Part shown: piece after piece, positions 44,192-52,567 of the stretch
Numbering within the stretch: the first letter of the stretch is position 1
Layout of the letters: each line of letters opens with the position of its first letter
Assembly (NCBI GenBank): GCA_038207155.1
Contig: JBBRAB010000022.1
Location: forward strand, 1 to 64,000
Source of the DNA: FEN-1139 sp038207155
GTDB taxonomy: Bacteria > Myxococcota_A > Polyangia > Polyangiales > Polyangiaceae
Reading direction: 5' to 3'
DNA length: 64,000 nt
Notes under the pieces: model-generated
What the model was told of the DNA's origin: nothing
The model's input: the letters and a program-made list of their open reading frames with translations, nothing else
Databases searched by the model: none
Program-made: the position numbers and the translations under genes

Positions 44192-45456
44192 CTCATGTCG
44201 GTCTGTCGCTTGACCCAGGTTCACCCATCGCGAAGCGCTTCGCAGTTCGCCTGACGATACGCGCGGCCTTGGGCATCGCGCTTGTCACCAACGCCGTCGG
44301 CTGCAGCGTGGACCCAGTGCAGGTCCTTAGCCCTCCGGACGCTTGCGCCGTCGAATTGACACAAACTGGCGGAATTTCCGCCCGCGCAGCCTCCGCCTTC
44401 TCGAGGGGCATGGGAGTCGGACTCCGCTACAATTATCCTGGAGTCTATACGGCTCCACCCGTCTTTGAACAACGGCTGACCGAGCTTGGCGTTCAGCGAA
44501 TCAATGATACGGACTCGATTCCGACCGCCATCGCCAGCGAGCTTGGTGGCCTCGGACTGGAGCTGCACGCCTTCGAGAACATCTCGACGGCCAAGCAGAG
44601 CCAGCTGGACCATGGCACGTACCTGACGTCGTATCAGCTCAAACACGAGTCAAGCGCCCCACTTGCAACCTGGGAACAGCGCACGGTCGCGCGGCTTGAA
44701 GAGGTGCGTCGAACCCTGGATCCGAGCCGAAAGCTGGAGCTTGGCTCCAGAGCCACCAACAGTCGGGAGATTGGGGAGTTAGCGCATAGCTCACTCGACT
44801 TCATCGCCATCGAGCTATTTCCTCGCACCAAGCGACCTGAGCTTGCCGTCGGCGAGCTCCTTGGAACCGCCGAGGTCCCTAGCTCCCCGCCGGTCTGGAT
44901 GACGCAAGGCGCCTACGCCACCGACTCTCTCGATGGAGGCGTCGCCCCCGCAGTGCAGTCACGTTACCTGCTGCGAATGATCCTCACTGCATTGTCACGC
45001 GGGGTGCAGCGAGTGTACGTGGCCCAGCTCGCTAACTGGGGTATGGAGGCTGCGTTCGATGAATCCCTTGGACTAATTGATGCCAAGGGGACTCCGAAGC
45101 CGGCGTTTGACGCCTTGACCAAGTGGCTTCGGCTGCTCGATGATGTCGGGGCTCGCAAGTCGCTCGGGAGCCTGCGCTTTTCGCTAGCGGGCGCTGGGAG
45201 CGCTCAAAGCGCGCTATTTCAGCGACAAAACGGCATATTTCTGCTGGCGCTCTGGCTCGCTGTCGATAGCGTCGCGACCGAGACTCGCGCAGCGGTGCAG
45301 CTCAACCTAAAAACGCCCATTCGCCAAGCCACCGTGTATCGCCCCGAACGCTCACCAAGCATTGAAAGCAGGCTCGCCAATCCTGAGTCACTCGACCTGG
45401 AGCTCAGTGACATGCCGCTCCTCGTGGAGCTCGAGCCCGCCTGTCTGCAGGACTGA
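44188..45456 (+). CDS. TIM-barrel-like lipoprotein, fourth gene of first FecR module
   Basis: The protein has 422 residues from ATG 44188, which overlaps the upstream stop as ATGA. A signal peptide ends TNAVGC, then SVDPVQ. The body resembles glycosidase-type barrels: GVGLRYNYPGVYTAPPVFEQ, LELHAFEN, LDFIAIELFPRT and RVYVAQLANWGMEAAFDESLG. The C-terminal 90 residues look like a beta-sandwich. I cannot name a GH family or be sure of catalytic acids. It is probably a surface enzyme or sugar-binding protein regulated by the sigma/FecR pair. Confidence 0.75.
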   Translation: MTHVGLSLDPGSPIAKRFAVRLTIRAALGIALVTNAVGCSVDPVQVLSPPDACAVELTQTGGISARAASAFSRGMGVGLRYNYPGVYTAPPVFEQRLTELGVQRINDTDSIPTAIASELGGLGLELHAFENISTAKQSQLDHGTYLTSYQLKHESSAPLATWEQRTVARLEEVRRTLDPSRKLELGSRATNSREIGELAHSSLDFIAIELFPRTKRPELAVGELLGTAEVPSSPPVWMTQGAYATDSLDGGVAPAVQSRYLLRMILTALSRGVQRVYVAQLANWGMEAAFDESLGLIDAKGTPKPAFDALTKWLRLLDDVGARKSLGSLRFSLAGAGSAQSALFQRQNGIFLLALWLAVDSVATETRAAVQLNLKTPIRQATVYRPERSPSIESRLANPESLDLELSDMPLLVELEPACLQD

Positions 45457-45499
45457 GCTCCAACGAAAGAATAAGACCAGCGACGCAAGCCGACGCTCG

Positions 45500-45590
45500 A
45501 CAAAAAGGCGTGCCCGACGCGCCTTCAAGAGGCGTGCCCGCACCTCTACTTCAACAGGCGTGCCGGACGCGGCTCTACTTCAACAGGCGA
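45500..45590. repeat. Tandem copies of the 3' end of the histone-fold gene
   Basis: On the minus strand the last codons and stop of the zinc-finger/histone gene, CGCCTGTTGAAGTAG, are followed by three degenerate copies at spacings of 29, 26 and 24 bases: CGCCTGTTGAAGTAG again, then CGCCTCTTGAAGGCG, then CGCCTTTTTG. Each copy is joined by a GxGxxGGCA segment. The repeats look like slippage duplications of the gene end. Confidence 0.8.
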
Positions 45591-46099
45591 GCGAGAGCCA
45601 CTTCAACATCGCGGTCGAGAACCGTCTTTCGGTCTTGCGAAGCCGCCTCGCGTATCGACTGAGTCATCACCCGGCGCAGGTGCTCGCTCAGCACGCTTAC
45701 CACGCGATCCGATGTGCTCATGGCCGAGCGGGCGCGAACGTAAGCCTTGAGCTTGGAGGTCACCACCAGCACGTCCTCCGGCAGCTCGCCTGGCTCGGCG
45801 CTCGCTGCGTCGGGCGCAGCTGACTCCCCCACGACCCGACGTCGGGGCGGCGCGGTCTGAGCCGTGACCGTCGCTTCCTCCAAGGCCTCAGCCTCAGTGG
45901 GAGCCTTCTGCTCTTCCGCCCAAGCATCGCGGTGACGCGCCTCAGGAAGGTGCGCCTCCCAGCAAGGAATCGAGCAGAAAAACAGACCGATCCGCGCACG
46001 ATTGCAGGTCGAAACGCTGCAAGTAAAATACTTGGCGCCCCAGGCGATGGACTGCCGGCAGGTCGAGCAACGCTTAAACGCTAGAGGATCGGAGTGCAT
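45575..46099 (-). CDS. Zinc-finger protein with C-terminal histone fold
   Basis: The protein has 174 residues from ATG 46099 (AGAGA eight bases upstream; an in-frame start 36 codons earlier is less likely). Residues 11-56 form a cross-brace zinc finger of HIT/MYND type: C11-x2-C14, C27, C32, C42-x3-C46, H50 and H56. A linker of about 50 residues rich in Ala/Glu/Pro follows. Residues 112-174 match the histone fold: helix 1 (VVTSKLKAYVRARSA), helix 2 (about 131-155), loop RKTVLDRD and helix 3 (VEVALARLLK). R157-K158-T159 with D164 repeats the R-K-T-x4-D signature of archaeal histones. It may bind or organise DNA. The fold call is mine from pattern; partner and DNA binding are inference. Confidence 0.82.
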   Translation of the reverse strand: MHSDPLAFKRCSTCRQSIAWGAKYFTCSVSTCNRARIGLFFCSIPCWEAHLPEARHRDAWAEEQKAPTEAEALEEATVTAQTAPPRRRVVGESAAPDAASAEPGELPEDVLVVTSKLKAYVRARSAMSTSDRVVSVLSEHLRRVMTQSIREAASQDRKTVLDRDVEVALARLLK

Positions 46100-46299
46100 T
46101 GGGGTCTCTTGGGGCGGGAGCATCCACCGAGCGGGGGGAGAACGGAAGGGAGATTTGCGCCGGCGCGTTGACAGCGACCGCCCAAGGCAGATGTAACCCA
46201 TTGGCATACATTAGAACCTCATGAGCAAGCGTCCAGCACGCCGCCACAAACCACCAAATTCCTAAATTTAACGGCAAAAGTTTGCGTATATTGTCCACC

Positions 46300-47760
46300 A
46301 TGCGCGACATGACCTTGAGCCTCGGAGCCTCGTCCCTGATCACCGGTGTAGCCATCGCAAGCCTTGGACTGATGGTCGCTTGCTCTAGCGATGGGGGTTC
46401 GGACGACGCAGGAGCCAATCCAAGCACCGGAGGCAGCGTGAACAGCGGCGGCACGGGCACTGGCGGTACAGGTACGGGCGCTACCGGCACCGGAGGCACA
46501 GGTACGGGCGCTACCGGCACCGGAGGCACGGGCACAGGAAGCACCGTAGGAACCGCGGGCGATTGCGGAACGGGCGTGGTCGCGGCAAACCCGGGAGATC
46601 CGAACTGCGTCGACGTCGCTCCGGACGCCCAGTCCACCTGTGGTCAACAGGCAGCCTGGGGCAAATGCACGGAAGCCTGGATGACAGGCAAGTGCCTCGC
46701 CTCTTGCGGGAAATGCGTCGCGCCCCCGCCCGTCTTCCCTGCCTGCCAATTTTGTCGTCCGACCAAGTTCTCAGCCGGCATGAACCTCGCCTGGTTCACC
46801 TTCTCGGGCGACGTTCCGAATCCGTCGATCCCGCTCTGGGATGAGGCCGGCACCAACCTCAATGCCGCGGGCGGTCAAGTGATCCGCTGGTGGCTCCATG
46901 TCAACGGCGCCAATACCCCTGGTTACGATGCTAAAGGGCTCTCGAAGCCGATCACCGAGCAGCAGCTCGGCGATCTTATTAAGATCCTCAACTCCGCCAA
47001 GGACAAAGGGGTTTCGATCGTGATCACCCTCTGGTCGTTCGACATGCTTCAGACGGGTTCGATGCACCCTGCTGGCGAGGCCTCGGATATCGCCAACAAT
47101 ACTGCGCTGCTCACGGTTGACGCCAACCGACAGGCCTACATCGACAACTACCTCACCCCGCTCGTCAAGGCCATCAAGGGACACCCCGCGCTCTACGGCT
47201 GGGACATCTTCAACGAGCCCGAGGGCATGGTCGAAGGCATGGGTTGGACTCCAACCAGGGTGCCCATGGTGGCCGTGCAAAAGACCGTCAACTGGCTAGC
47301 GGACGCGATTCATCAGGAGGCCCCAGGCGCGCTGGTCACCTCGAGCGCACAGACGTTCCGCACCTGCAGCACCGCGACCGGATTCGACAACAAGTACTCA
47401 GACACTGCGCTCACCACGGTCGGTGGTCGCGCCCAGGGCAAGCTCGACTTTTACCAGGTGCACTTCTATGCTCAGAACGGCGACGCGGTCTCGCCGTTCC
47501 TTCATCCCGCCACGTATTGGGGACTCGACAAGCCCCTGGTGATCGGCGAGTTCTGGGCCATGGACACCAATGCGGTGCCCCAGGACAACCTCTACACTCA
47601 CCTTTACGACAACGGCTACGACGGGGCTTGGGCCTGGCAGTACTACAACTCGGACACGGTCAACAATAAGCCAGCAGATCACAAGTGGCCCGCGATGAAG
47701 GCGGGTCTCACTGCCCTGCACGCCGCCCACGCCGCCGACCTCGATTTGATCTGCAAGTGA
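46300..47760 (+). CDS. GH5-like glycoside hydrolase lipoprotein with ShKT domain
   Basis: The protein has 486 residues from ATG 46300 (an in-frame TTG six codons earlier is possible). The lipobox LMVAC is followed by SSDGGSDD and a TGTGG tether encoded by a 30-base repeat. Residues 105-145 form a ShKT six-cysteine domain (CVDVAPDAQSTC, WGKCTEAW, CLASCGKC). The catalytic barrel (about 155-480) has the acid/base Glu in DIFNEPEG and the nucleophile Glu in VIGEFWAMD, as in GH5-type cellulases and mannanases. It should cut beta-linked polysaccharide at the cell surface. The ShKT domain is unusual in bacteria. Confidence 0.87.
   Translation: MRDMTLSLGASSLITGVAIASLGLMVACSSDGGSDDAGANPSTGGSVNSGGTGTGGTGTGATGTGGTGTGATGTGGTGTGSTVGTAGDCGTGVVAANPGDPNCVDVAPDAQSTCGQQAAWGKCTEAWMTGKCLASCGKCVAPPPVFPACQFCRPTKFSAGMNLAWFTFSGDVPNPSIPLWDEAGTNLNAAGGQVIRWWLHVNGANTPGYDAKGLSKPITEQQLGDLIKILNSAKDKGVSIVITLWSFDMLQTGSMHPAGEASDIANNTALLTVDANRQAYIDNYLTPLVKAIKGHPALYGWDIFNEPEGMVEGMGWTPTRVPMVAVQKTVNWLADAIHQEAPGALVTSSAQTFRTCSTATGFDNKYSDTALTTVGGRAQGKLDFYQVHFYAQNGDAVSPFLHPATYWGLDKPLVIGEFWAMDTNAVPQDNLYTHLYDNGYDGAWAWQYYNSDTVNNKPADHKWPAMKAGLTALHAAHAADLDLICK
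46468..46527. repeat. Perfect 30-base tandem repeat in the GH5-like linker
   Basis: Two identical 30-base units (46468-46497 and 46498-46527) encode the ten-residue linker unit TGTGATGTGG. They lie in frame within the glycoside hydrolase gene, so unit gain or loss would only change linker length. Confidence 0.9.
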
Positions 47761-47776
47761 GTCAGGTCATCGGAAC

Positions 47777-48292
47777 TTGAAACCGTCTGCCAAGATTCGG
47801 TCACTGACAGCGCTCGTGCTGTTCGCTGGTGGGATAGCCTTCTGGGCATCCCATCGCGCGCCGCCGTCGGCGGCGGAGGTCGCTCGCTCTCGTGAGCAGC
47901 CTCCGTCCGCGTCAGCCATCGCCCCACCGGGGCCAAGCTCCGTCGCGATGTCGGGCGGCCCTGCGTCGGCCGAGCCACCTCGTGCAACGGGAACGCCCGC
48001 GACAGACGACGGCGACATGGCGCAACTGCGCGCCGCCGCCAACGATGCGCGTCAGGCCGAGCGCCTCGCGAAACAGGGGATGAAGCAGTTTCCGGCAAGT
48101 CCGCTCAGTGCCGAACGACACACGCTCCTAATCGACGCGCTTGCCAGCCAGCAGCGCTACGCTGAAGCGCGCGGCGAAGCGGAAATCATGGTCAACCGCT
48201 ACGTCGGCAGCCCCTGGGCGCGCGAGGTGGAGGCCCGTTCGGGCGCGCATCCCCGGGTCAACCGCACGTACATCAACCCGCCGGTTCGGTAA
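47777..48292 (+). CDS. Secreted or membrane-anchored TPR-like protein
   Basis: The protein has 171 residues with a TTG start preceded by GGAA. One hydrophobic segment near the N-terminus (LTALVLFAGGIAFWA) is a signal or anchor. A Pro/Ala/Ser linker (about 28-78) follows. The C-terminal 90 residues are helical (QLRAAANDARQAERLAKQGM, AERHTLLIDALASQQRYAEARG), ending with a VNRYVGSPWAREVE segment similar to the last helices of the two FecR-TPR proteins nearby. It lies just before the second sigma gene. The start is uncertain. Confidence 0.65.
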   Translation: MKPSAKIRSLTALVLFAGGIAFWASHRAPPSAAEVARSREQPPSASAIAPPGPSSVAMSGGPASAEPPRATGTPATDDGDMAQLRAAANDARQAERLAKQGMKQFPASPLSAERHTLLIDALASQQRYAEARGEAEIMVNRYVGSPWAREVEARSGAHPRVNRTYINPPVR

Positions 48293-48441
48293 CGCGGTTG
48301 GCGCTCTCTCGTGCGCCCCGTACGCCCTGGCGCCGTTTGCACGCCGCACCAACCCCCAGCTCCCCAACAATTCGGCGCAATTCAGCGATTATTGGGGCTC
48401 GTGAGCCGATCGCGAGCCCCTCGACCATAGTACTGGTTGGT

Positions 48442-49008
48442 TTGGCAGAAGCCCGCGCCCCCCTCCGCCTCGTCACTCCCCCAGCCGCGCAGGCCCCTGG
48501 GGTGGTCGAGCTACCCGTCGCGGCGGTCAGCGTCGGGATGCTCTTTCGGACCTACGGGCGCTACGTGGCCACGATCGGACTTCGCATCCTCGGCCAGCGT
48601 GATGAGCTCGAGGACTTCGTGCAGGATGTATTTATTGAAGCGCACCACAGTCTTGGCACCCTGCAGCACAGCCGTGAGCTCAAGGCCTGGGTGGCCACCA
48701 TCGCAGTGCGAACAGCCAGGCGTCGCCTCAAGCGTCGTCGGTTACTGTCCGCGCTTGGATTCGCCAGCGAAGCGTGCGAAACCGTGGCAGACGCCAATGC
48801 AACGCCGGAAGCCCGCGCCATGGTAGCCAGCATGTATCGCTTGCTGGCGCGCGTGCCCACCGATGCGCGCATCGCGTGGACCCTGCGGCACATCGAGGGC
48901 GAGCAGCTGGAGACGGTTGCCGAGCTGTGCGGTTGTTCGCTCGCCACGGCCAAGCGTCGCATTGCCTCTGCGCAAGCGGTGCTCGCTCAGGAGTTCACCC
49001 ATGATTGA
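48442..49008 (+). CDS. ECF RNA polymerase sigma factor of the second FecR module
   Basis: From TTG 48442 the protein has 188 residues, close to its paralogue at 41629 (191). Region 2 is LFRTYGRYVATIGLRILGQR, then DELEDFVQDVFIEAH. Region 4 ends with the helix-turn-helix EGEQLETVAELCGCSLATAK. The frame is open for another 48 codons upstream from a TTG at 48298, but that extension has no family resemblance. The FecR gene starts eight bases before its stop. Both sigma factors keep the same gene order behind them. Confidence 0.85.
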   Translation: MAEARAPLRLVTPPAAQAPGVVELPVAAVSVGMLFRTYGRYVATIGLRILGQRDELEDFVQDVFIEAHHSLGTLQHSRELKAWVATIAVRTARRRLKRRRLLSALGFASEACETVADANATPEARAMVASMYRLLARVPTDARIAWTLRHIEGEQLETVAELCGCSLATAKRRIASAQAVLAQEFTHD

Positions 49009-50119
49009 GCTCCTTGAAGCCAAGGCCCAGCGGGTCGCGACGCAGGTCCGCGTCGACTGGAGCCCTGCGGAGGAGGCGCTGCAGCTGCGCCTGCTCGAGC
49101 GTCGCCTTACGGCGGATGCGCGTCAGCGGCGCCTTTTTCACATCGGCGTTGGTGTGACCGCGGTCGCGGCAACGCTGCTGCTCGCCTTGGGCGCCCCGCG
49201 TCTATTTAGCGCGTTTCACGCGGCGCCGGCTCAGCTTCAGGCAGTCACCCCGCCTCAGGCGCCTCCTCTCCTGCGCCTACGGGACGGCTCGCGCGTTGAT
49301 GCGCTCATCCCGGGCACCCAGGTTCAGTTGGAGCTCGACTCACCGTTACGCACCACGTTGCGCCTACAGGACGGGCAAGCGCGCTTCGACGTCACCCGTA
49401 ACCCCTCACGCAGTTTTGAAGTCTGGGTGGAGCAGCTCCGGGTTCAGGTGATCGGCACCGCTTTCACGGTGGCACGCAGCGGCAATGAGGTCACCGTTGC
49501 AGTGGAACGGGGCCGCGTCCGCGTCAGCCTGGACAACAACACGAGTGAGCTTGGCGCCGGGCAACAACACCAATACTCGTTGCCTGCTGCAGCACCCGCC
49601 GTCGCTGCAAGCACCGGTCTGTCGGTCGCTGCGGAACCCTCGAATTCACCGGAGCATAGCGGGGTCGCGCCCTGGCGCACGCTCGCCGAACAGGGGGATT
49701 TCTCGGCCGCTTATGGACTATTGTCGCGTAGCGGGGCGAGCGTCAACGATAGCGTGCAAGAGTTGCTCTTGGCTGCTGATGCGGCTCGCTTGTCAGGCCA
49801 TCCCAACGCTGCGTTGCCCTTCTTGCAACGTGTCAAACGCCATCGCGGGGACGCTCGCGCCGCGCTCGGCGCCTTCACCGCCGGTCGCATTTTGCTGATG
49901 CAGCTGGGGCGTCCCGCTGAGGCTGCTGCGGAGTTCGCTTCCGCTCAGGTGCTGTCGCCCGGAGGCGCCCTCTATGAGGACGCGCTCGCGCGTGAAGTGG
50001 AGGCCTGGTATCGCTCAGGTCGCAGTGCCCAGGCAAGCGCCGCAGCAGCGCGCTACCTCAGACGTTTCCCCACGGGACGCTGGGCCAAGATGGTTCGCAC
50101 CTACGGTGGTGTCGACTAG
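49001..50119 (+). CDS. FecR-domain anti-sigma/sensor with C-terminal TPR-like region (second copy)
   Basis: The protein has 372 residues. ATG 49001 has an AGGAG site eight bases upstream and overlaps the sigma gene by eight bases. A cytoplasmic head (1-45), a membrane helix (about 47-67) and a FecR domain (about 85-185, with DGSRVDALIPGTQVQLEL, DGQARFDVTRNPSRSFEVWV and VQVIGTAFTVARSGNEVTVA) follow in order. The C-terminal half (about 220-372) is helical, TPR- or BamD-like, ending in ARYLRRFPTGRWAKMV. It is clearly a paralogue of the 42201 gene with the same rare FecR-TPR fusion. Confidence 0.87.
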   Translation: MIELLEAKAQRVATQVRVDWSPAEEALQLRLLERRLTADARQRRLFHIGVGVTAVAATLLLALGAPRLFSAFHAAPAQLQAVTPPQAPPLLRLRDGSRVDALIPGTQVQLELDSPLRTTLRLQDGQARFDVTRNPSRSFEVWVEQLRVQVIGTAFTVARSGNEVTVAVERGRVRVSLDNNTSELGAGQQHQYSLPAAAPAVAASTGLSVAAEPSNSPEHSGVAPWRTLAEQGDFSAAYGLLSRSGASVNDSVQELLLAADAARLSGHPNAALPFLQRVKRHRGDARAALGAFTAGRILLMQLGRPAEAAAEFASAQVLSPGGALYEDALAREVEAWYRSGRSAQASAAAARYLRRFPTGRWAKMVRTYGGVD

Positions 50120-50183
50120 GCCATTTCGACCATGTCCGAGCGCATCGCTTGCTGTATCCTGCAGGCATGGGGCCCCCCTCTCT

Positions 50184-51158
50184 TTGTATCGCGTCCCTAG
50201 GCGAAGCGCCGCTCTTGCGAGCTCGCTGAGCCTACTGTGCTGCTTTGGGCTTTGCTCCCGCGAGTCAGTGGCTGCAAGCGCACCTGAGACGCTCACGTTG
50301 TCGACCAAGGACTGCGCTGAGGCGTTGGTCTCCGCCGTTGCTGCGCAGCTCGCGCTCGAACTCCCGACCACCCGAATCAGCCTGGGTGATGCGGCTGACG
50401 CAAGTAGCGCGCAGCTGGTGATGACCTGTCGCGACGCTCAGGTGGAGCTCACGCTGAATCGCTCCGATGGCAGCCAGCCGGTGCAGCACAGCGTCGAGCT
50501 AGAGCGTCTCCCAGGAACGGCCTGGGCACGGACCCTGGCGCTCGGCAGTGCCGAGCTCGTGGCCGCCAGCGCAAGTGAGCCACCTGCCGCGAAGCCGCTC
50601 GGTGCCCCTCCCGCGCCAGCCTGTCCATCAGGGCCGCAGCTCGACGCGAAGCGTCCACTCAGTCTCTTAATCGTGGCTGGACTGACGCGGCTCGGACGCC
50701 CGCAGCTGTCCGTCGAGAGCGTCGGACTCGAGGGGCAGCTCGAGCTTCGACGTTGGCTCCTGCTCGACGCCTCCTTTCTGATGCATCACGCAAGCCGCAA
50801 CCTGACTCCAGGCCCAATCGAACTCTCGGGCACGACCGCCAGACTGGCGCTACTCGGACAACTGAGGGGTGAGCGCTGGGCCGGCTATGGCGGACTGGGA
50901 GCGCGCGCCGGCACGCTCGTACTGCGCGGGACGGATAACAACCCCGCTTACCGCGCAGCAACGCTCGCAGGACCTTTTGGCGGCCCGCTCGCGCTGCTCG
51001 GGGCCAGCTACTCCCCACATCGGAACTGGAGACTCGGCGCGAGCCTCGAAGGGGGCTGGGTGCTGCAGCCTCTAATCGCGCGCGTGGACGGCAACCGACG
51101 GTTGACGCTCGACGGACCCTGGCTGGACGCGTTCCTCGCCGTCGGAAGAGCAATATGA
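50184..51158 (+). CDS. Secreted protein of unknown function, third gene of second FecR module
   Basis: The start is uncertain; TTG 50184 gives 324 residues and a signal peptide (SAALASSLSLLCCFGLCSRE). Residues 35-140 form an alpha/beta part beginning TLSTKDCAEALVSAVAAQLA. Residues 165-324 show Gly and hydrophobic alternation (LSLLIVAGLTRLGRPQLSVE, WRLGASLEGGWVLQPLIA) suggestive of a beta-barrel or sandwich. It mirrors the 43193 gene in position, size and layout. Its stop overlaps the next ATG by four bases. Confidence 0.72.
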   Translation: MYRVPRRSAALASSLSLLCCFGLCSRESVAASAPETLTLSTKDCAEALVSAVAAQLALELPTTRISLGDAADASSAQLVMTCRDAQVELTLNRSDGSQPVQHSVELERLPGTAWARTLALGSAELVAASASEPPAAKPLGAPPAPACPSGPQLDAKRPLSLLIVAGLTRLGRPQLSVESVGLEGQLELRRWLLLDASFLMHHASRNLTPGPIELSGTTARLALLGQLRGERWAGYGGLGARAGTLVLRGTDNNPAYRAATLAGPFGGPLALLGASYSPHRNWRLGASLEGGWVLQPLIARVDGNRRLTLDGPWLDAFLAVGRAI

Positions 51159-51538
51159 ACCAATGGCAGGACAACGTGAGCCACTCGCGCGGTGCTCGTC
51201 CATTGCTCTGGTTGAGGCTCGCCCGCGCGAGTCTCGCCCAGCTGCGCTGCCTAGCAGTTTCGCTCTGCGTGCTCATCGCCTGCGACGCCACCGATGCTCC
51301 CGTCTACGAAACCAACGGCCCCGAGGGCACCAAGTACCAGGGAGGGCTCTGCGCTCGCTGCGTCCATGGTGACGAATGCCAGTCACACTCCTGCCTGCGA
51401 AACGACTTCACGGGAGAGCATTTTTGTGGCTCGGACTGCGCTGACGGATGCCCGGCAGGTTATGTCTGCCAGAGCATTCGCAACATTCCGAACGTCTTGC
51501 AATGCGCGCCTATCAGCGGAAGCTGCTCGGCACCCTAA
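51155..51538 (+). CDS. Small Cys-rich lipoprotein
   Basis: The protein has 127 residues. A signal peptide ends VLIAC (then DATDAP). The mature part has about ten cysteines in a compact array: GGLCARCVHGDECQSHSCL, HFCGSDCADGCPAGYVC. The same pattern (C-x2-C-x4-(D/E)-C then FCG-x2-C-x3-x-CPxGYxC) appears in the CAP-domain lipoprotein encoded next, so the two may share a Cys-rich module. It is translationally coupled to the gene before it. Confidence 0.8.
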   Translation: MNQWQDNVSHSRGARPLLWLRLARASLAQLRCLAVSLCVLIACDATDAPVYETNGPEGTKYQGGLCARCVHGDECQSHSCLRNDFTGEHFCGSDCADGCPAGYVCQSIRNIPNVLQCAPISGSCSAP

Positions 51539-51553
51539 CATCCCGAGGTCCCG

Positions 51554-52567
51554 ATGACGCGATCACTCGTGAGCGTTCTCACGCTCTCTTTTTTGTACGC
51601 CCTCACCGCCTGTAGCAGCAGTGATTCTGGCAACGCCAATCCCGGCGGGTCGTTTGGTGCGGTGGGCGACCCCAGCGCCAGCACGGGCGGTAACAATACC
51701 GGCGGCCCCGGCGCGAGCACTGGCGGTAGCAAAGCGACGGGAGGCGGCACCGCTACCGGTGGTTCCACGACGCCGGCACCCCAGCCCGGCGCGCTCTGCG
51801 CCGCCTGCACGAAAGACGTGGACTGCACGGGCGCGGGCGCGATGTGCCTCAAGAACAACAACACGGGGGAGATGTTCTGCGGTAACGATTGTTCGTCGGG
51901 TGCCAGCTGCCCGGATGGCTACAAGTGCGTCACTTTGTCTGGCAAAGTCGCCGGTGAACAATGCGCGCCCAACAGCGAGAGCTGCAAAGCACCAACGAGC
52001 GTCGGCAATGGCGGAGCCGGCAGTGGCACCTCTGGTGGAACCGGGGACGGACAGAAAGACCCCGCCTGCGATGCGGGCTTCCGCGGTCCGTTCTGCGCCA
52101 ACGACAAGATCATCGGATTTGACGCCGGGCCTGCGGGTAACCCCTCGGCAACGCTGGAAGAAGTGCGGCAGTTCAGTTTGTCGGCCGTCAACTACCTGCG
52201 TTCGCGTACCTGCCTGCCACCCCTGGTGCTCGACAGCTGCCTGAACAAGATCGGGACCACAGCGAACGAGGCAATTCCGAGCCTGGGGATTCACGGCTAC
52301 TTCATTCAGAACTGCATGAACCAGTCTCATCAGTTCGGTTCGGCCTGTGAGTGCAGCTGGACCCAGGAGAACTACGGCATGGCTGGAGGCTCCAACCGCA
52401 GCTGGAAGGAGGGCGTGATCGTGCCGCTCTGCGCCATGATGGAAGAGCCCTTCGGACAAGGTCACCGCGGCAACATCGAGAACACTAAGTGGACGCGGCT
52501 CGGCGTCGGAATCACCTACGATTCCAGCAGCGCCAGCTGGTGCCACGAGTTCGGGGTCAACCCCTAG
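51554..52567 (+). CDS. CAP/SCP-domain lipoprotein with Cys-rich module
   Basis: The protein has 337 residues. The lipobox is ALTAC, followed by SSSDSGNANPGG and a TGG/ASTGG tether. A Cys-rich module (about 80-140: CAACTKDVDC, MFCGNDCSSG, CPDGYKCV) resembles the preceding small lipoprotein. The C-terminal CAP domain (about 190-335) has LSAVNYLRSRTCLPPL, CECSWTQENYGMAG, GHRGNIENTKWTRLGVGI and a final WCHEFGV. CAP proteins are secreted, often lipid- or wall-binding, with unclear activity. It is the last gene of the second sigma/FecR module. A second CAP lipoprotein lies at 55027-55776. Confidence 0.87.
   Translation: MTRSLVSVLTLSFLYALTACSSSDSGNANPGGSFGAVGDPSASTGGNNTGGPGASTGGSKATGGGTATGGSTTPAPQPGALCAACTKDVDCTGAGAMCLKNNNTGEMFCGNDCSSGASCPDGYKCVTLSGKVAGEQCAPNSESCKAPTSVGNGGAGSGTSGGTGDGQKDPACDAGFRGPFCANDKIIGFDAGPAGNPSATLEEVRQFSLSAVNYLRSRTCLPPLVLDSCLNKIGTTANEAIPSLGIHGYFIQNCMNQSHQFGSACECSWTQENYGMAGGSNRSWKEGVIVPLCAMMEEPFGQGHRGNIENTKWTRLGVGITYDSSSASWCHEFGVNP

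Noticed and set aside
48298..48441. 48-codon N-terminal extension of the second ECF sigma factor
   Set aside because: It has no sigma similarity; the inner TTG gives a length matching the paralogue.
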